A stretch of DNA of 64,000 nucleotides from Simiduia curdlanivorans (GTDB lineage Bacteria > Pseudomonadota > Gammaproteobacteria > Pseudomonadales > Cellvibrionaceae). The notes under the pieces were generated by a model that was given only the letters and a program-made list of their open reading frames with translations, was not told the origin of the DNA and ran no database searches. Position 1 is the first letter of the stretch; each line of letters opens with the position of its first letter. A program made the position numbers and the translations under genes. Positions 44,462 through 54,321 of this stretch are shown one piece after another. The stretch covers positions 2,234,501 to 2,298,500 of the forward strand of contig NZ_JAUFQG010000004.1 in assembly GCF_030409605.1 (NCBI RefSeq), written 5' to 3'.

Positions 44462-44915
44462 GTCACAACCTTGGTGTTGTTTTTTCCGCTCAAATGAAAA
44501 CTTGGCTTAATGATAAAGTAATAGAGTCCGTTCTGTACTTTTGACTCCTTCTTCCGACCTCACTGTACGAGATAGCGTTTGGCCAAACAGGTCATAAATG
44601 ACCTTGGCGCGGATCGACTCCTGCTGGCGCGCCAAGTGTGGAACTGGTGTACCTTTGAGTTTGACATATGTGGCACTTTTTTATCATAAAAATGTTCATT
44701 TATAGCTATTTCATGTGACTTTTAATTTTTTCATCCTGTCTTCATGTTGATCTTTAGTGAATTTTCGCGCGCTACGCTAGCCTAATTTTTCGGGCATTTC
44801 CCTCGTCTAGTAGTAATGGCTTAAGCAGTAATGCCAGCGGAAGCAGTAGCTCGAGCAATCGGAGAATAGGCAGTTGCCTATTTTTTTGACCATGAATAAC
44901 AGGGAAATAAGTGAG
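44462..44915. other. Divergent intergenic region, 454 bp
   Basis: Lies between the FdhF/YdeP-type gene and the M4 protease gene and should hold both promoters. It contains one strong palindrome (44589-44604). The segment just before the protease is AT-rich. No small gene or RNA is recognised. Confidence 0.5.
44589..44604. promoter_or_regulatory. 16-bp perfect palindrome, operator-like
   Basis: AGGTCATAAATGACCT is a perfect inverted repeat with a 2-nt centre, flanked by GCCA on the left and TGGC on the right, about 130 bp before the start of the FdhF/YdeP-type gene. It is suited to a dimeric regulator that I cannot name. Confidence 0.4.
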
Positions 44916-47117
44916 ATGACTAAGAAAAATAATATGAAGTTCACGGCCTTTGTTTTGGGCGCCGCGAGTTGCTTATCAGCGCAAGCTGCCGAGCGGGCTT
45001 TTTTGCAAGAGCGACCTGACCTCGTCAGCAGTCTTGCGGGAACACCAGCTTTGATGCAACAGGCGAACAATGGCTTGGTATTAGGCTTAGCTGCTGGTGA
45101 CGAGCTACAAGTTAGAAAAACCTACACCGATGCCAACGGTGCGGTAACCACCCGTTACACCCAACTGTATAAGGGCTTGCCCGTGGTGGGTGACGATGTG
45201 GTTATTAGCCGTCATAGCACCGGTTTATTCAAGCGTGCCCATGGTGCGGTGTTGAATAATATCGCCGCTGACGTTGTCAGCACGACGGCGCGCATCAGTG
45301 CCGATGCCGCGATGCAAAGAGCTAAGGCACACTCGATGGCCGGCGCCTCTATTCGCGCCAACTCGACACCGATGAGTTATGAAAACGAAACCAACCGTTT
45401 AGCCATCTGGCAGGATGAATCGGGCAAGGCGCGTTTGGTTTATGAAGTTAGCTATGTGCAATATGGCGATACCCCGTCGCGCCCTTACATGATTATTGAT
45501 GCCTTAACGGGTGCTGTGCTGTTGGAGCGGGATAATCTACAAACCGCCAACGCGACTGGCCCTGGTGGTAACCAAAAAACCGGTCAATATTTTTACGGTA
45601 CAGATTTCCCTGCGATGAACGTATCGCAGTCGGGCAGTACCTGTACCATGCAAAATACCAACGTAAAAACCGTGAATTTAAATCACGGTACGTCGGGTAG
45701 TACGGCGTTTAATTTTACTTGCCCTCAGAATACTGTGAAATCTATTAACGGTGCTTACTCACCGTTGAACGATGCTCACTACTTCGGCGGCGTAGTGTTT
45801 GATATGTACAATGCCTATGTGGGTACGGCACCCTTGTCGTTCCAGCTGCAAATGCGCGTGCACTATTCCAATAGCTACGAAAATGCTTTCTGGAATGGTT
45901 CGGCGATGACCTTTGGTGATGGCGCCAACACCTTCTATCCCTTAGTCAGCTTGGATGTCTCTGCGCACGAAGTGAGCCACGGCTTTACCGAGCAAAACTC
46001 CAACCTAACTTACTCCGGTAAGTCCGGTGGCTTAAACGAAGCCTTCTCGGATATGGCGGGTGAAGCGGCCGAGTACTACATGAATGGCACGAACGATTGG
46101 AAAGTGGGTGCTCAGATATTCAAGGGTAACGGCTCTTTGCGTTACATGGATAACCCGCCTTTAGACGGCAAGTCTATTGGCCACCAGTCTGATTACACCA
46201 GCGGCATGGACGTGCACTACAGCTCCGGTGTTTACAACAAGGCGTTCTACTTGTTGGCAACCACCTCTGGTTGGAATACTCAAAAGGCTTTCGAGGTCTA
46301 TGCCCGTGCCAACCGGCTTTACTGGACTGCAAACACTAACTGGGATGTAGCCGGCAATGGTGTGTTAGATGCAGCCTGTGACCTCGGTTACGATGTTGCC
46401 CAAGTTAATGCATCGCTTGCAGCGGTTGGTGTCAGTTCTTCTGCCAGCAACTCTAACTGTGCGATTGATCCACCACCACCAACCGATAATGTGTTGCAAA
46501 ATGGTGTTCCAGTCACTGGCTTAGCGGCAAGCACGGGTGCGGATTTAACCTACACCATGCAGGTGCCTGCAGGTGCCACCAACATTCAGTTTGTCATGAG
46601 CGGTGGCAGCGGTGATGCCGATTTGTACACCAAGTTTGGCTCAGCGCCAACCGATAGCAGCTACGATTGTCGCCCCTATGCCAACGGCAATAACGAAACC
46701 TGTACCGGCACGGCCACAGGCGGTACTTACTATGTTCGCGTTAAACCCTATTCGACCTTCTCTGGTGTTACCTTAACCGGTAGCTACACCGAAGGTGGTA
46801 CGGGTGCAGATCCTATCAATGAAACTGTTTCTAATATTTCTGTATCAAGGGGTGCTTGGAAATATTACACAGTGCAGTTGAATGGTGATTATTCGAACCT
46901 TAATGTCACCATCAGTGGTGGTTCTGGCGATGCTGATTTATATGTGCGCCGCGGTAGCCAGCCAACCACATCGTCTTACGACTGCCGGCCCTATAGGAAT
47001 GGCAACAGTGAGAATTGCAGTTTCACTAATCCACAAAGTGGTACTTGGCACATCGGTATTCGCGGCTACTCTGCGGCATCTGGTGTGACCCTGAACTACA
47101 CGGCTACGCCTAACTAA
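44916..47117 (+). CDS. Secreted M4 metalloprotease with two PPC domains
   Basis: Thermolysin-like secreted zinc endopeptidase of 733 residues. I chose the ATG at 44916, about 10 nt after AGGGA; two other in-frame ATGs at 44892 and 44934 are possible. The order is signal peptide, FTP/PepSY-type propeptide (about 30-215), the M4 domain with zinc site HEVSH near residue 350 and the third ligand in GGLNEAFSD near 374, and a catalytic His in GMDVHYSSG. Two C-terminal PPC domains (about 525-625 and 630-733) each carry the block SGGSGDADLY and YDCRPY. The propeptide should be removed after export. The M28 protease gene follows after a terminator, so they are separate transcripts. Confidence 0.93.
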   Translation: MTKKNNMKFTAFVLGAASCLSAQAAERAFLQERPDLVSSLAGTPALMQQANNGLVLGLAAGDELQVRKTYTDANGAVTTRYTQLYKGLPVVGDDVVISRHSTGLFKRAHGAVLNNIAADVVSTTARISADAAMQRAKAHSMAGASIRANSTPMSYENETNRLAIWQDESGKARLVYEVSYVQYGDTPSRPYMIIDALTGAVLLERDNLQTANATGPGGNQKTGQYFYGTDFPAMNVSQSGSTCTMQNTNVKTVNLNHGTSGSTAFNFTCPQNTVKSINGAYSPLNDAHYFGGVVFDMYNAYVGTAPLSFQLQMRVHYSNSYENAFWNGSAMTFGDGANTFYPLVSLDVSAHEVSHGFTEQNSNLTYSGKSGGLNEAFSDMAGEAAEYYMNGTNDWKVGAQIFKGNGSLRYMDNPPLDGKSIGHQSDYTSGMDVHYSSGVYNKAFYLLATTSGWNTQKAFEVYARANRLYWTANTNWDVAGNGVLDAACDLGYDVAQVNASLAAVGVSSSASNSNCAIDPPPPTDNVLQNGVPVTGLAASTGADLTYTMQVPAGATNIQFVMSGGSGDADLYTKFGSAPTDSSYDCRPYANGNNETCTGTATGGTYYVRVKPYSTFSGVTLTGSYTEGGTGADPINETVSNISVSRGAWKYYTVQLNGDYSNLNVTISGGSGDADLYVRRGSQPTTSSYDCRPYRNGNSENCSFTNPQSGTWHIGIRGYSAASGVTLNYTATPN

Positions 47118-47137
47118 GTGGCTTAACGTGTTAGAGA

Positions 47138-47163
47138 AGAGGAGCTACGGCTCCTCTTTTTTT
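47138..47163 (+). terminator. Rho-independent terminator
   Basis: AGAGGAGC-TACG-GCTCCTCT stem-loop followed by a T-tract, after the M4 protease. Confidence 0.9.
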
Positions 47164-47226
47164 CTCGCTCTATTCATTTACATTTCATTATTTTTTCAGA
47201 TTAAAATCTGAAGAGCAGGGTGATTT

Positions 47227-49095
47227 ATGAAAGTTATTTTTACAACATTGCTGTGTTGCACGCTAAGTGCATGGGCTAATGCTGCCGAACCCACATCGCA
47301 GGATCGAGCCTGGATTACCATTGGCTCGGACGCCAGCCAACTATTAACGCGTCAGACAATTACCGGGGTAGATTTTCAGCCGTTGTTAAGCACGAGCGCC
47401 AATGTGAGTGCGCCGGCTATTACCATCGGCAGTCTGCCGGCGACGCAGGTTGAGTCGTTGAGTAGTTTTATGCACGACGAGTTTAATCGCTGCGGCGGTT
47501 TTATGTTTCATGAGAGTTTTGCCGACGCACAGCAGTATGCGTCTTTATCTCAAGCGCAGCAGACAAATTCACTGGTGAGTTACTCCATCGATAACCCGGC
47601 GGGTGTAAGCGCACTGCTCGGTGAAATGAGCGCGAGCCAATTGAACGCAACGGTTAATACCTTGAGTGCTTACAACAACCGCTATTACACCCAGCAAACC
47701 GGTGTCAATGCGGCTAACTGGACGCTGGGGCAGTGGCAATCTATTGCCAGTGGCCGCAGCGATATTCAGGTTGCTCTTTACGGTCATACTTGGGCGCAAC
47801 CGTCCGTGATTGCCACCATTACCGGTACCACTTATCCCAATGAAGTTGTGGTTATTGGCGGCCACCTAGATTCAATCAATCAAAGCAATCCGAGCAGCGG
47901 TCGAGCACCAGGTTCCGATGATAATGCCTCCGGCATCGCTGTTATCACCGAGACACTACGCGCGATGGTTGCGGCCGATTTTAAACCGGCCCGCACAGTA
48001 AAAATTATGGCCTATGCGGCAGAAGAAGTTGGCTTGCGCGGTTCTAAAGCGATAGCCGAAGCGCACAAAGCGGCGGGCACCAACGTGATTGGTGTTGCGC
48101 AGTTTGATATGAGCGGCTACAAGGGCACCAGCAATAGAGATATTGTGTTCATGACCGACTACACCAACACGGCGCAGAATCAATTTATGGCGCAGTTGAT
48201 CGACACCTACCTGCAAGGGGTGAGCTATGGCTATGATCAATGTGGTTATGGTTGCTCTGATCACGCCTCGTGGAATGCCCAAGGTTATGCGGCGTCTATG
48301 CCGTTTGAATCGAATATGTCGGACCATAACCCGAATATTCACACCGCCTACGACAATACCTTCGACGCTCAGCACTCGCTGAATTTCGCTAAATTGTCCG
48401 CAACTTTTATCGCGGAGTTGGCTAAAGGCGGCACCGGCGATACGCCTCCGCCACCACCCGTGGATAATGTGTTAGTCAACGGTCAGGCTAAGACGGGGCT
48501 TGCCGCAGCAACAGGTAGCGATCTTGTTTACACCCTGCAGGTGCCAGCCGGTGCCACCAATATTCAGTTTGTTATGAGTGGTGGCAGTGGCGATGCGGAT
48601 ATGTACGTTAAGTTTGGCTCGGCGCCTACCGATAGCGTTTACGATTGCCGGCCCTACAAAAACGGCAACAGTGAAACCTGTGCCGGTAGCGCCAGTGGTG
48701 GCACCTATTACGTGCGGTTAAAAGCCTATAGCAGCTTTGCCAATGTCAGCTTGGTGGGCAGCTATACCGAAGGCGGCGGCCAAACTAACCCGCCCATTAA
48801 TGAAACTATCTCGAATATTAGCGTGGCAAAAAGTCAGTGGGCGCGCTACACGCAAACCTTGGCCGCGGGCTATACCAGCTTGCAAGTTAATATGAGTGGC
48901 GGGACGGGCGACGCGGATTTATATGTGCGTCACAACGCGGCCTCAACCACCTCGGCCTATGATTGCCGGCCCTATAAAAACGGTAATAGCGAAACCTGCA
49001 GTTTCAATGCGCCGGCGGCTGGCACCTGGTATATCGATGTGCGCGGTTACTCGGCGGCTTCGGGAGTCACGTTAAATATTATTGGCACACCATAA
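47227..49095 (+). CDS. Secreted M28 aminopeptidase with two PPC domains
   Basis: Exported zinc aminopeptidase of 622 residues in the M28 family. After a signal peptide (MKVIFTTLLCCTLSAWANA) and a propeptide-like region (about 20-150) the catalytic domain has the dinuclear zinc ligands in GGHLDS (near 212), GSDDNASG (near 230), the catalytic AEEVGLRG (near 266), QFDMSGY (near 292) and SDHASW (near 346). Two tandem PPC domains (about 410-515 and 520-622) closely match those of the neighbouring M4 protease. They probably assist export, folding or substrate binding. It should release N-terminal amino acids from peptides cut by the endoproteases. Confidence 0.93.
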   Translation: MKVIFTTLLCCTLSAWANAAEPTSQDRAWITIGSDASQLLTRQTITGVDFQPLLSTSANVSAPAITIGSLPATQVESLSSFMHDEFNRCGGFMFHESFADAQQYASLSQAQQTNSLVSYSIDNPAGVSALLGEMSASQLNATVNTLSAYNNRYYTQQTGVNAANWTLGQWQSIASGRSDIQVALYGHTWAQPSVIATITGTTYPNEVVVIGGHLDSINQSNPSSGRAPGSDDNASGIAVITETLRAMVAADFKPARTVKIMAYAAEEVGLRGSKAIAEAHKAAGTNVIGVAQFDMSGYKGTSNRDIVFMTDYTNTAQNQFMAQLIDTYLQGVSYGYDQCGYGCSDHASWNAQGYAASMPFESNMSDHNPNIHTAYDNTFDAQHSLNFAKLSATFIAELAKGGTGDTPPPPPVDNVLVNGQAKTGLAAATGSDLVYTLQVPAGATNIQFVMSGGSGDADMYVKFGSAPTDSVYDCRPYKNGNSETCAGSASGGTYYVRLKAYSSFANVSLVGSYTEGGGQTNPPINETISNISVAKSQWARYTQTLAAGYTSLQVNMSGGTGDADLYVRHNAASTTSAYDCRPYKNGNSETCSFNAPAAGTWYIDVRGYSAASGVTLNIIGTP

Positions 49096-49130
49096 TGTGA
49101 ACTGATTCTTTTGATGGTTCGCAAAGTCCT

Positions 49131-49156
49131 AGCCGCGCCTGTAGCGCGGCTTTTTT
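49131..49156 (+). terminator. Rho-independent terminator
   Basis: AGCCGCGC / GCGCGGCT stem with a 5-nt loop and T-tract after the M28 gene; it overlaps the last two bases of the convergent regulator gene. Confidence 0.88.
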
Positions 49157-49889
49157 ACGTCCGAATAAATCTTTGGAAGCTGGTGTAATGCCAATCGCGC
49201 ATGGCTAACACCAACGTAACCCCGTCTCTTTTACTGACGTCTAGGGCTGCATCGGCGTTGTTTAGTTGATCGAATTCTTGCGCTAGTTTATTTAGTTTAA
49301 GTTGAAAGGCTTGTGTCGACTGCGGCGAGAGCATGCCATTTAAAATGGCAAGGTGATTGGCTGGCTGTTCAAAATCTGCGTTAAACAACTCTCGCTCAAT
49401 TGTGTGCTTGAAAAATTTGGCAATCGGTCCGTTCGGTTGCCAGTGAAAGTTTGCCGCAACTTTTAACTTGATATGATTGTTAGGCAACAATTCAATAATG
49501 TTAAGTTTATCTAAGAGTGCCAGCTTGCGAATAATGTCAGTCATTTTAAAACGGTAAAAGCTCACCATCTCTTCCGCAGTCCAGCGATTCAAAACGCATA
49601 CGGCAATCAGTAATGTCGCCGGATCTTTGGCGATCTCCTCTTCCTGCGCAAGGCTGAGCTGAACTAAGCCAGGGTTGTGTTGCTGCATGGTTTGAATTAA
49701 ATCCGATATCTCCATTCCCATGAGCTGGCAAATAGCCTGTAATTGCTCTAAGTCAAAGCTGCGCATTCTGAATAGCCGCTTGACGCTCGCCTCAGACAGG
49801 TTGAGCGCCTGGGCTACTTCCACATAGCGTAAGCCGTGGGCTTTTAGGCAGCTTTTTAATGTGTCGATGATGGCAGCAACCTGAGCCAT
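49155..49889 (-). CDS. XRE-family HTH transcriptional regulator
   Basis: Cytoplasmic DNA-binding protein of 244 residues. The N-terminal helix-turn-helix (about 8-65) reads like the Cro/XRE type, with VEVAQALNLSEASVKRLFR as the recognition region. The rest of the protein (about 75-244) is helical and may sense a ligand or mediate dimerisation; it contains no recognised domain. AAAGGAG stands 5-6 nt before the ATG. It is divergent from the LplT-PlsC-Aas-like gene across 163 bp, which makes that gene its most likely target. It is also convergent with the M28 protease gene. Confidence 0.85.
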   Translation of the reverse strand: MAQVAAIIDTLKSCLKAHGLRYVEVAQALNLSEASVKRLFRMRSFDLEQLQAICQLMGMEISDLIQTMQQHNPGLVQLSLAQEEEIAKDPATLLIAVCVLNRWTAEEMVSFYRFKMTDIIRKLALLDKLNIIELLPNNHIKLKVAANFHWQPNGPIAKFFKHTIERELFNADFEQPANHLAILNGMLSPQSTQAFQLKLNKLAQEFDQLNNADAALDVSKRDGVTLVLAMRDWHYTSFQRFIRT

Positions 49890-50052
49890 AGTTTCTCCTT
49901 TTCGAGACTTTTGAGATGACAGGGTGCATATATTGATACTTTGGGGTTAATAATGCACAACTTTTTAGATATTGGTAGCAAATCGGGTGGCCATCTGGCA
50001 ATTTAGCCAACTTCAAAGCCGCCGGCGCTAGAGCCGTTATCAGGAGTGAATT

Positions 50053-53000
50053 ATGCGGAAGCTGACCGACTTTAAAGGATTTTTACCCTATATCAGCGTG
50101 GTTTTTCTGAACGCGTTTGTGGATTTGGGCCATAAAATCGTGATCCAGAATACGGTCTTTAAGGTGTACGACGGCAATGAGCAGGTGGTGCTCACGGCCT
50201 TAGTCAACGCCCTTATTTTGCTGCCTTTTATCTTGTTGTTTTCTCCGGCTGGTTTTCTTTCCGACAAGTTTCCCAAGCATCAGGTGATGCGCGTTAGCGC
50301 TTGGGCCGTGGTGGTTGCAACGCTGTTGATCACCTTCTGTTACTACCAGGGTTGGTTTTGGGCCGCGTTTGCTTTGACCTTGTTATTGGCTATTCAAAGC
50401 GCTATCTACAGCCCGGCAAAATACGGCTATATCAAAGAATTGGTGGGTAACGAACCTTTGGCGCGCGCTAATGGTGTGGTTAACGCTGTGAGCATTTTGG
50501 GCATCCTGCTCGGCACTTTTGTGTTTTCGGCCTTATTCGAATGGATGCTGATAGGGGCAGAGCTGAGCAGTAGCAACCACATAGTCGGCAAGATTGCACC
50601 CTTGGGCTGGCTCTTGGTTGGCCTTGCCTGTTGCGAAGTGGCGTTGACTTATCGCCTAACGCAAAAGTCAGAGGGGCGGCCAGACAAGCGCTTTGAATTG
50701 GCGCAATATGCGCGCTTAGGTTATCTACGTCGCAATTTGGCAATACTGCAAAGGCGGCCTGCTATTTGGTTATCCATTGTTGGGCTGTCGACCTTTTGGG
50801 CGATTGCACAAGTTGTGTTGGCGGCTTTCCCGGCTTTCGCCAAAGCGTCTTTGGGTGAAACTAACACGCTGGTTATCCAAGGTATTTTGGCCTGCACCGG
50901 TTTAGGCATTGTGTTGGGGTCTGTTTTAGCGGGGCGTTTGTCGCGCAATTACATTGAGATTGGTTTAATTCCCATTGGCGCTCTGGGGTTAACCTTGGCG
51001 CTGTTTGTTCTGCCCGGGCTAGATTCTTCTGTGGCGTTGGCACTGTGTTTTTTGCTTATCGGCACAATGGGTGGTTTGTTTATCGTACCGCTTAACGCCT
51101 TGATACAATTTCACGCGCTGCCCAAACAGCTCGGTACCGTCTTGGCCGGAAACAACTGGGTGCAAAATATCACCATGTTGTCTTTCCTCGGCATTACCGT
51201 TTGGGTGGCAACCTTAAACTTGAGCGCGGCGTGGCTTTTGGGCGCGATGGGTTTTGTCGCACTCGTGGGCGCGGGTTATACGCTGTTTAAACTGCCCCAT
51301 GCCTTCGTGCGTTTAGTGGTGAGCTTCCTGTTTAAAGGCCGGTACAGCATCAACGTGGTCGACTTTAATAATTTACCGGCCCAGGGGCCGGTGTTATTAC
51401 TCGGCAACCACATCAGCTGGATCGACTGGGCCTTGGTTCAGATAGCCTGTCCAAGACCGGTGCGGTTTGTTATGCAGCGCGAAATTTATCACCAGCCGCT
51501 GATTAAACCTTTTGTAAAATTATTTGGCGTTATCCCCATCGCTAAAGGCCATAGCGACGATGCTTTGCAAGAGGTGAATAAACACTTGCAAGCGGGCGAG
51601 GTGGTGTGTTTATTTCCCGAGGGGGCAATCAGCCGCAACGGCCAGCTGGGGAAATTTCACAGCGGTTATCAACGCGCCACTCAGGGCTTAGATAATGGTG
51701 TGATAGTGCCTTTCTATTTGCACGGTTTGTGGGGCAGTCAATTTTCTCGCTCCAGTGAGCGCCTGCGCGAAAGCCGCGCACCTGAGGGGCGTCGACGCGA
51801 ATTGATTGTAGCCTTCGGTGCGCCTTTAGCTATCAGCACAGAGGCAAAAGCGTTAAAACAAAAGGTCTTCGAATTAGCCGCCCATGCGTGGCAGGAACAT
51901 AGCCAAGGCTTTCAATCCACCGCGATTAATTTGATTCAAAGCGCGCAGCGCCAGGGCGGGCAGGCTGCTCTACTCGGCGCGCGCGGTGAGACTATCAGTT
52001 ATCGGCAGCTGTTAGTTGATGCTTTGATCTTGGCAAAAAACTTGAAGGGCAAGCGGCTCACCGGTAAGTCTGTGGTTATCGAAACAGCGGCGGGGCGCGA
52101 TTTCTTTGTTGCACACATGGCGGCGTGGATCGCCGGTGTGACGGTGGATCTCGCCAGCGCCAGCGGCCCTAGAATTATTAGTGAACCAACAGGCGCGGAT
52201 GCCGATGAAATCGCGTTGGCAAAACCGCACGCCGGGCTCGCGGCAAATTTCATCTTAACCCTGCTGCCCGCACGGCTTTTGGCACACTGGTTTGGCAGTC
52301 CACAAGCCTTGCACACAGCCGCCTTGCGCACAGCATCGGGGCAGGCGATCGATCACCGTCAGCTGCAGCTTAATAGCAAGCAAATTAGCGATGTGATTAA
52401 TACCCGCGCCGATGATGTGGTGGGTGGTTTTATCGACGGCAAAAATCCCTTTGAACTGATGTTTTCATTAATCATGCCCTTGTTTGAAGGCTTGCCGGTT
52501 GTGCATCAATTCGACGACGAGTCGTTGTTAACGGTGGCGAAAAAAGTGGCGCGCAGTCGCGTGACGCTCATGTGTTTGTCGCCGAGCTTATTAGCGCAAT
52601 TACCCGAGCAGGAGGAAATAGAACCCATTATGTTTTCAGCCCTGCGCATGGTAATCAGTGAGTTTTCATCCGCCGCAGTGCGTCATGCAACGGTGTTTGA
52701 ACAGCGCTTTAATCAACCGGTTTATTTAGGCTTAGGTGGTTCACCCTGGGTGCCGGTGGTGAGTTTGAATGTGCCCGATGCACTCGACACCACCTATTGG
52801 CGCATTCAACGCGGCTGCGATAAACGTTCGGCGGGGATGCCGCTGCCGGGTTTAAGTGTGTTAGTGCGGGATCACCAGGGCTTACCCGTGGGCAGTTTTA
52901 ATCAACCTGGCGAATTGGTCTTGGGCCTCGGCCTAGCTGCGCTTGTGTCGGAGCCGGAACCGCTCGGTCATGCCTGTGCCGATAAAACTTGGTTGCCCCT

Positions 53001-53055
53001 CGATAAAAAAGGCGAGCTAACCGATGAAGGTTTCGTGGTGCCTGCCGGTGATTGA
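50053..53055 (+). CDS. LplT-PlsC-Aas-like fusion with degenerate adenylation domain
   Basis: Trimodular membrane protein of 1000 residues. Residues about 1-420 form an MFS module like the lysophospholipid flippase LplT. Residues about 430-620 form a PlsC acyltransferase with catalytic NHISWID (His453, Asp458) and FPEGAIS near 524. The rest resembles the acyl-ACP synthetase (AMP-binding) part of Aas, ending SGFVVPAGD-like. However, I cannot find the Ser/Thr/Gly-rich SSGSEGxPKG ATP loop, the YDTGD motif or the C-terminal catalytic Lys domain. Intact fusions are about 1100 or more residues. The flippase and acyltransferase parts look functional, so import and reacylation of lysophospholipids may persist using acyl-ACP made elsewhere. 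CAGGAG stands 8 nt before the ATG. Confidence 0.85.
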   Translation: MRKLTDFKGFLPYISVVFLNAFVDLGHKIVIQNTVFKVYDGNEQVVLTALVNALILLPFILLFSPAGFLSDKFPKHQVMRVSAWAVVVATLLITFCYYQGWFWAAFALTLLLAIQSAIYSPAKYGYIKELVGNEPLARANGVVNAVSILGILLGTFVFSALFEWMLIGAELSSSNHIVGKIAPLGWLLVGLACCEVALTYRLTQKSEGRPDKRFELAQYARLGYLRRNLAILQRRPAIWLSIVGLSTFWAIAQVVLAAFPAFAKASLGETNTLVIQGILACTGLGIVLGSVLAGRLSRNYIEIGLIPIGALGLTLALFVLPGLDSSVALALCFLLIGTMGGLFIVPLNALIQFHALPKQLGTVLAGNNWVQNITMLSFLGITVWVATLNLSAAWLLGAMGFVALVGAGYTLFKLPHAFVRLVVSFLFKGRYSINVVDFNNLPAQGPVLLLGNHISWIDWALVQIACPRPVRFVMQREIYHQPLIKPFVKLFGVIPIAKGHSDDALQEVNKHLQAGEVVCLFPEGAISRNGQLGKFHSGYQRATQGLDNGVIVPFYLHGLWGSQFSRSSERLRESRAPEGRRRELIVAFGAPLAISTEAKALKQKVFELAAHAWQEHSQGFQSTAINLIQSAQRQGGQAALLGARGETISYRQLLVDALILAKNLKGKRLTGKSVVIETAAGRDFFVAHMAAWIAGVTVDLASASGPRIISEPTGADADEIALAKPHAGLAANFILTLLPARLLAHWFGSPQALHTAALRTASGQAIDHRQLQLNSKQISDVINTRADDVVGGFIDGKNPFELMFSLIMPLFEGLPVVHQFDDESLLTVAKKVARSRVTLMCLSPSLLAQLPEQEEIEPIMFSALRMVISEFSSAAVRHATVFEQRFNQPVYLGLGGSPWVPVVSLNVPDALDTTYWRIQRGCDKRSAGMPLPGLSVLVRDHQGLPVGSFNQPGELVLGLGLAALVSEPEPLGHACADKTWLPLDKKGELTDEGFVVPAGD

Positions 53056-53145
53056 ACTGCATGGGGTGGCGCAATTGCGGTTATTAAAGCGGTTGTTGCG
53101 CCAGCTGTGCGATAATGCCGCTTTTGAGTGTGTGTGAATAAAGCT

Positions 53146-54321
53146 ATGCATGTGGATTGTATTGTCATTGGCGCGGGTGCTGCGGGTTTAATGTGCGCGG
53201 CGACGGCGGGTTATCGTGGCCGGCAGGTAGCGGTGCTGGATCACGCTAGTAAAGTGGGAAAGAAAATTCTCATGTCTGGCGGTGGGCGCTGTAATTTTAC
53301 CAACTACACCATCGAGCCTAACCAATACCTGTCGGCCAATGGCCATTTTTGTAAGTCTGCATTAAGCCGGTATAAGTCGTCCGATTTTATTGAGCTGGTA
53401 GAGCGTCACGGCGTTGCCTACCACGAAAAAACCAAGGGCCAGCTTTTTTGCGACAATAAAGCCAGCGACATTCTTAACCTATTGTTAACCGAATGCGAAT
53501 ATGCCGGCGCGAGTATTACCAGCCAGTGTTCGATTGAAAAAATTGAAAAAATTGCCGATACATTTTATTTGCATACCAACTTAGGCCAATACAGCTGCAC
53601 TTCGCTCGTGGTGGCAACCGGCGGTCTGTCCATCCCGACGATGGGCGCCAGCGGCTTTGGTTATCAAATCGCGCAACAGTTTGGTTTGGCTTGCACGCCT
53701 GTATGGGCTTCGCTCGTGCCCTTTACCATTACCGATAAATGGCAGCCCATTGTGAATGCGCTGTCTGGTTTATCGCTCAATGTGCGAGTTACTTGCAATA
53801 AGCAAACGTTTAATGATCCGTTATTGTTTACCCATCGGGGCTTGAGTGGCCCGGCTATGTTACAAATTTCAAATTATTGGCGCCCGAGCGACACGCTGTT
53901 GATCGATTTTTACCCAAGCGGCGATCTAGCCGAGCAGATAAAAGCTTGGCGCAGCCAGGGCAGCAAAAGTGAGTTGAAAAATTTGCTGGCAACCATATTG
54001 CCTAAGCGCTTTGTGGAATCTTGGTTGACAGAAACTGAAGCTGGGCGCGCGGTTAATCAATACAGTGATGCCGAGATAAACGCGGTTGCGCTTAAGTTCC
54101 ACCAGTGGCGCATAACGCCCTCGGGCACGGAAGGTTATCGAACCGCAGAGGTCACCATGGGTGGTGTGGATACCGACGGCATCTCATCGAAAACCTTCGA
54201 AGCGAAAACAACACCCGGTCTTTACTTTGTGGGTGAGGTGCTCGATGTTACCGGTTGGTTGGGCGGCTTTAACTTTCAATGGGCTTGGGCCAGTGGTTAT
54301 TGCGCGGGCCAGTATGTGTAG
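53146..54321 (+). CDS. BaiN/HI0933-type flavoprotein oxidoreductase
   Basis: NAD(P)/FAD-dependent oxidoreductase of 391 residues (COG2081, HI0933/BaiN/RdsA type). The N-terminal FAD motif is IVIGAGAAGLMCAATAGYRG, followed by the family's SKVGKKILMSGGGRCNFTN near residues 35-53 and the C-terminal GEVLDVTGWLGGFNFQWAWASG block. I prefer the ATG at 53146 to a GTG six codons earlier. The reaction is not known for most members. It is transcribed in the direction of the LplT-PlsC gene and may be its neighbour in a transcription unit, with 90 bp between. Confidence 0.88.
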   Translation: MHVDCIVIGAGAAGLMCAATAGYRGRQVAVLDHASKVGKKILMSGGGRCNFTNYTIEPNQYLSANGHFCKSALSRYKSSDFIELVERHGVAYHEKTKGQLFCDNKASDILNLLLTECEYAGASITSQCSIEKIEKIADTFYLHTNLGQYSCTSLVVATGGLSIPTMGASGFGYQIAQQFGLACTPVWASLVPFTITDKWQPIVNALSGLSLNVRVTCNKQTFNDPLLFTHRGLSGPAMLQISNYWRPSDTLLIDFYPSGDLAEQIKAWRSQGSKSELKNLLATILPKRFVESWLTETEAGRAVNQYSDAEINAVALKFHQWRITPSGTEGYRTAEVTMGGVDTDGISSKTFEAKTTPGLYFVGEVLDVTGWLGGFNFQWAWASGYCAGQYV

